From Brotonthovivens sp045629925 (GTDB lineage: Bacteria; Bacillota; Clostridia; Lachnospirales; Lachnospiraceae), in assembly GCA_045629925.1 (NCBI GenBank), contig JAZQSD010000002.1, positions 1 through 8,308 on the forward strand: DNA of 8,308 nucleotides, in the 5' to 3' direction. The position numbers were made by a program, and so were the translations under genes. Shown here one piece after another: positions 6,170 through 8,308 of the stretch (positions within the stretch are counted from its first letter, which is position 1; the number at the start of each line of letters is the position of its first letter). The notes under the pieces were generated by a model. The model had not been told where the DNA came from and ran no database searches. It saw nothing but the letters and a program-made list of their open reading frames with translations.

Positions 6170-6931
6170 ATGGACGTAGACCTTGGTCATTTGACTAAGC
6201 CGTTCGCTAACGGTGAAGAACATGATACCCCACTTCCCGCGATATTTATTGAATCCGGTGCAGTGGCAAAACTTGAGGATGTATTGGTAGAATACCAGAA
6301 TCCTGTTTTTATCTGTGACAGTAATACGAGAGCGGCGGCGGAACCGTATTTAGAAGAAGAATTTAAAGATTATCCTGTAATTGAACTGGATCCAGAAGGC
6401 CTTGTGGCTGATGAACAGACATTGAAAAAGGTGCTCAGACAGGTGGAATACTGTGAAGAGGGCTGTGGCGCGGTATGTGTAGACATGCTGGTTGCCATTG
6501 GCGCGGGAACTATCCATGATTTTGCCAGATATTGTGCAAAAGAATACGGGGTAGAGTACATATCTATTCCAACAGCAGCCAGCACAGACAGCTTTGTAGC
6601 TGATGTGGCTGAAGTGATCAAAGATGGGGTGAAGACAGAGTTGGAAGCTGATCGCCCAAAATATATCTTTGCAGACACAGATATTTTTTCTGAGGCGCCA
6701 GACAGTTTGACAGAAGCAGGTATTGCTCTGTTGAAGGAGCGATATGAAACCTTCGATGATTGGGAGGAAGAACAGCCTGATTCTGAGGAAGAAGCGACAG
6801 ACATGCTGGAGAAAGTACTGAAAGTTGCATACCGCAACATTGATGACGTAAGAGACGACGAAGACGATGCAATGGAAAAACTTATGTATGCGTTGATCTT
6901 GTCCGGCTTGATGTGGGAAGCAAATGAATAG
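6170..6931 (+). CDS. Shortened sn-glycerol-1-phosphate dehydrogenase-like protein lacking the metal site
   Basis: A 253-residue relative of the AraM/EgsA glycerol-1-phosphate dehydrogenases (iron-containing alcohol dehydrogenase superfamily). The N-terminal dinucleotide-binding half is well kept: V-F-I-C-D-S-N-T (46-53), the cofactor loop I-G-A-G-T-I-H-D (110-117), I-S-I-P-T-A-A-S-T-D (131-140) and F-A-D-T-D-I-F (167-173). Family members next have a G-V-G-D-L-L-G-K-Y block whose Asp binds the metal; here it reads G-I-A-L-L-K-E-R-Y, with Leu187 in place of Asp. After an acidic insert (197-209) and an L-I-L-S-G-L segment the protein stops, just before the region that supplies the two metal-binding histidines. 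Full enzymes have about 390-430 residues. It may bind NAD(P) or phosphates, but catalysis as known looks impossible. The ATG at 6170 is chosen over a TTG at 6152 because AAGGAG (6158-6163) lies within the longer frame. A TATAAC at 6127-6132 may be its -10. Confidence 0.8.
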   Translation: MDVDLGHLTKPFANGEEHDTPLPAIFIESGAVAKLEDVLVEYQNPVFICDSNTRAAAEPYLEEEFKDYPVIELDPEGLVADEQTLKKVLRQVEYCEEGCGAVCVDMLVAIGAGTIHDFARYCAKEYGVEYISIPTAASTDSFVADVAEVIKDGVKTELEADRPKYIFADTDIFSEAPDSLTEAGIALLKERYETFDDWEEEQPDSEEEATDMLEKVLKVAYRNIDDVRDDEDDAMEKLMYALILSGLMWEANE

Positions 6932-6946
6932 ATTATAAAACGCAAG

Positions 6947-6992
6947 GGCAGTTTCTGTGATGGTTATTAACCATTACAGAAACTGCCTTTTT
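6947..6992 (+). terminator. Strong intrinsic terminator after the dehydrogenase-like gene
   Basis: A 19-bp stem with one G-T wobble (6947-6965 with 6969-6987) closes a three-base ATT loop and is followed by TTTTT (6988-6992). It starts 15 bases after the stop codon, so the short reading frame ends exactly where transcription ends. Confidence 0.95.
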
Positions 6993-6996
6993 AGTC

Positions 6997-7016
6997 TTGT
7001 AACGCTTTTTGTAACG
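6997..7016. repeat. Direct repeat TTGTAACG in the promoter region of the glycine-rich gene
   Basis: TTGTAACG occurs at 6997-7004 and again at 7009-7016, a 12-base period. The second copy overlaps the perfect palindrome TAACGTTA (7012-7019). The pair lies between the upstream terminator and the candidate -10 at 7027-7032, a fitting position for an activator or repressor. Confidence 0.4.
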
Positions 7017-7032
7017 TTATATTTGATAAAAT
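7006..7032 (+). promoter_or_regulatory. Candidate promoter of the glycine-rich protein gene
   Basis: TGATAAAAT (7024-7032) resembles an extended -10 (TGnTATAAT, one mismatch), with a loose TTTTTG -35 (7006-7011) 15 bases upstream of TAAAAT. The start would be near 7039, leaving a leader of about 115 bases before the ATG at 7154. That leader contains a small AAAAGG/CCTTTT hairpin (7054-7071) and no riboswitch that I recognise. Confidence 0.4.
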
Positions 7033-7153
7033 CTTGTCAAAAGAGAACTCATAAAAAGGATAAAGCCTTTTCACTACCTAATAATGTCATTTCGCACCAA
7101 AACAAAGACGAACAGCATGTTTTAGGGTAAATACTATGGTGGAGTGAAGTGCT

Positions 7154-8308
7154 ATGAGTCAAATGAAGAAAAAAAGAAAAGTAGGAAGATTTAAGAGGCG
7201 TACGATAGGTTTTGCAGTGATTGCTTCAATGGTGGTTTCACTGATCGCACCTACGTATGCAAATATGAATGCTATTGCAGCTGGAAGTCATGAGACGTCC
7301 GGCTTTTTGTCGTTTACTAATACAGATATTGGTGCAAAAGAAACGCTGACAGACAATGGAGATGGTACCTATACATTTCGTATGGAATTGGGTGCAGAGA
7401 CATTTCTTTCTGATGCCAACCAGCATTTTGCCAGCGTGCAGGATGGTTATTTTACTGCACCATACGATGGGGAATATTTAATCGACTTGTGGGGCGGCGA
7501 TGGTGCAAATGGTGAATCTACATCTGCTGGCGAAGGTGGACATGGTGGAGCTGGCGCCCATCTGTATGGCACTATCAGTTTGAATAAAGGAGATGTACTG
7601 TACTACTCTCTGGGTGGCCATGGTCAGCCAACTTCTGTAACAGATGAAGGTGGCGGTGCCAACGGTGATGGCGGTGGCCTTGGAAACATTGTAACTAGTA
7701 GTTATAAAGTAGGCGGTGGCGGCGGCTATTCGGCGGTTTATCTGTTTGCTGGAGAAGCTGGCGCAACTGGTTACGAACAGTTTGCAGCAGATTATCTTAA
7801 TAAAGCTGGTCAGCTTGTTCCAGATGATATCTTTGAAGCAGATCGACTTTCCAGATATATCATGATCGCAGGCGGTGGTGGCGGCGGTGGTGCCGGCGAT
7901 GGCTTTTCCATTACCGGAATCTTCGGTGGTTCCTCACAGCCAGGCAGAGCTGATGGCGGTAATGCTGGTGGATACAGCAGCGCGTCAGGTCAGATTACAG
8001 GCGTAGGAATTGTAAATGGTACTTTTTATGCTGGTGCTGATGGGAAATCCAGCGGCAGAAGTACTGCATATATCGGACACGGCGGAACAAACGAGCCAGG
8101 ACAATTGGCAGATACTATCACAACAATCATTAAAGGTGTTCAGCCGAACGACTGGTTTTCTACATATAACGATGGTTTAGCTGGCGGCGCCGGCGGCGCA
8201 GGTGATATGCGAGGCGGTGCAGGCGGAGCTGGTTATTGTGGCGGCTCTGGCGGCGTTATGACTGCGATTGTAGAAGCGGACAACGTAGGCGGTGGCGGCG
8301 GCGGTTCT
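7154..8308 (+). CDS. Secreted glycine-rich surface protein (N-terminal part)
   Basis: The frame is open to the right edge, so only the first 385 codons are visible. The start has GGAG at 7141-7144. Residues 1-43 look like a Sec signal: a basic start (K-K-K-R-K-V-G-R-F-K-R-R), a hydrophobic core (about 18-33) and likely cleavage after Y-A (36) or A-I-A-A (43). The remainder is extracellular. Y-L-I-D-L-W-G-G-D-G (108-117), G-G-H-G-G-A-G-A-H-L-Y-G-T-I-S-L (about 128-143), K-G-D-V-L-Y-Y-S-L-G-G-H-G (145-157) and repeated Gly runs (166-175, 187-191, 240-246, 343-363, 379-384) match the plan of the Gly-rich domain of ALK-type receptors and many bacterial surface proteins. In ALK this region packs polyglycine helices. 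It is probably a large adhesin or envelope protein whose anchor lies downstream. Its partner is unknown. Glycine codons are mostly GGC and GGT, giving local GC-rich tracts. Confidence 0.8.
   Translation, partial: MSQMKKKRKVGRFKRRTIGFAVIASMVVSLIAPTYANMNAIAAGSHETSGFLSFTNTDIGAKETLTDNGDGTYTFRMELGAETFLSDANQHFASVQDGYFTAPYDGEYLIDLWGGDGANGESTSAGEGGHGGAGAHLYGTISLNKGDVLYYSLGGHGQPTSVTDEGGGANGDGGGLGNIVTSSYKVGGGGGYSAVYLFAGEAGATGYEQFAADYLNKAGQLVPDDIFEADRLSRYIMIAGGGGGGGAGDGFSITGIFGGSSQPGRADGGNAGGYSSASGQITGVGIVNGTFYAGADGKSSGRSTAYIGHGGTNEPGQLADTITTIIKGVQPNDWFSTYNDGLAGGAGGAGDMRGGAGGAGYCGGSGGVMTAIVEADNVGGGGGGS

Noticed and set aside
6170..6931. The dehydrogenase-like gene as a decaying pseudogene
   Set aside because: The ribosome site is good, the frame is uninterrupted, codon use looks normal, and a terminator sits right behind the stop, all of which suggest a functional short protein.
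6370..6945. A 191-codon Ser-rich open frame on the minus strand
   Set aside because: The serine runs are the complement of acidic codons in the dehydrogenase-like gene, and it has no ribosome site or family resemblance.
7033..7153. A riboswitch, such as a cyclic-di-GMP type, before the glycine-rich gene
   Set aside because: The leader is AT-rich with only one small 6-bp hairpin, and none of the conserved blocks I know for such riboswitches is visible.

Overview
The window looks like chromosome of a spore-forming, low-to-moderate GC Bacillota, most likely a Lachnospiraceae-type Clostridia. This rests on a near-canonical SpoVT, GGAGG-type Shine-Dalgarno sites, AT-rich sigma-A-like promoters and a YhaO/YhaN-type nuclease-ATPase pair. 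The genus assignment is inference; no rRNA or other marker is present.

Layout, left to right. (1) The 5' end of a leftward lipoprotein gene with a very clear promoter. (2) A rightward two-gene unit: an unrecognised 83-residue acidic protein whose stop overlaps the start of a YbaK/ProX-type aminoacyl-tRNA deacylase. (3) A shared two-way terminator, then a leftward MATE-family multidrug exporter. (4) Rightward spoVT, the forespore AbrB-type regulator, with an inverted repeat that could cover its ribosome binding site. (5) A leader with a perfect 9-bp stem-loop, followed by a metallophosphoesterase nuclease (YhaO/SbcD/Mre11-like) and its ATPase partner (YhaN/SbcC/Rad50-like). The ATPase has two transmembrane helices where a zinc hook would be expected. 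(6) A shortened sn-glycerol-1-phosphate-dehydrogenase-like protein that keeps the nucleotide-binding half but has lost the metal-binding part, closed by a very strong terminator. (7) The start of a secreted glycine-rich protein that runs off the right edge.

The genes do not form one pathway. The only clear functional unit is the nuclease/ATPase pair, predicted to be a membrane-tethered Mre11-Rad50-like DNA end-processing complex. The ProX-like protein edits mischarged tRNA, MATE exports drugs or metabolites, and SpoVT acts in late sporulation. The right-hand glycine-rich protein resembles the Gly-rich fold of ALK-type receptors and bacterial surface proteins. I see no CRISPR array, rRNA, tRNA, insertion sequence or phage gene. 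The most unusual items are the metal-site-less dehydrogenase paralogue, the membrane-hairpin Rad50-like ATPase, the glycine-rich surface protein and the potential masking of the spoVT ribosome binding site.
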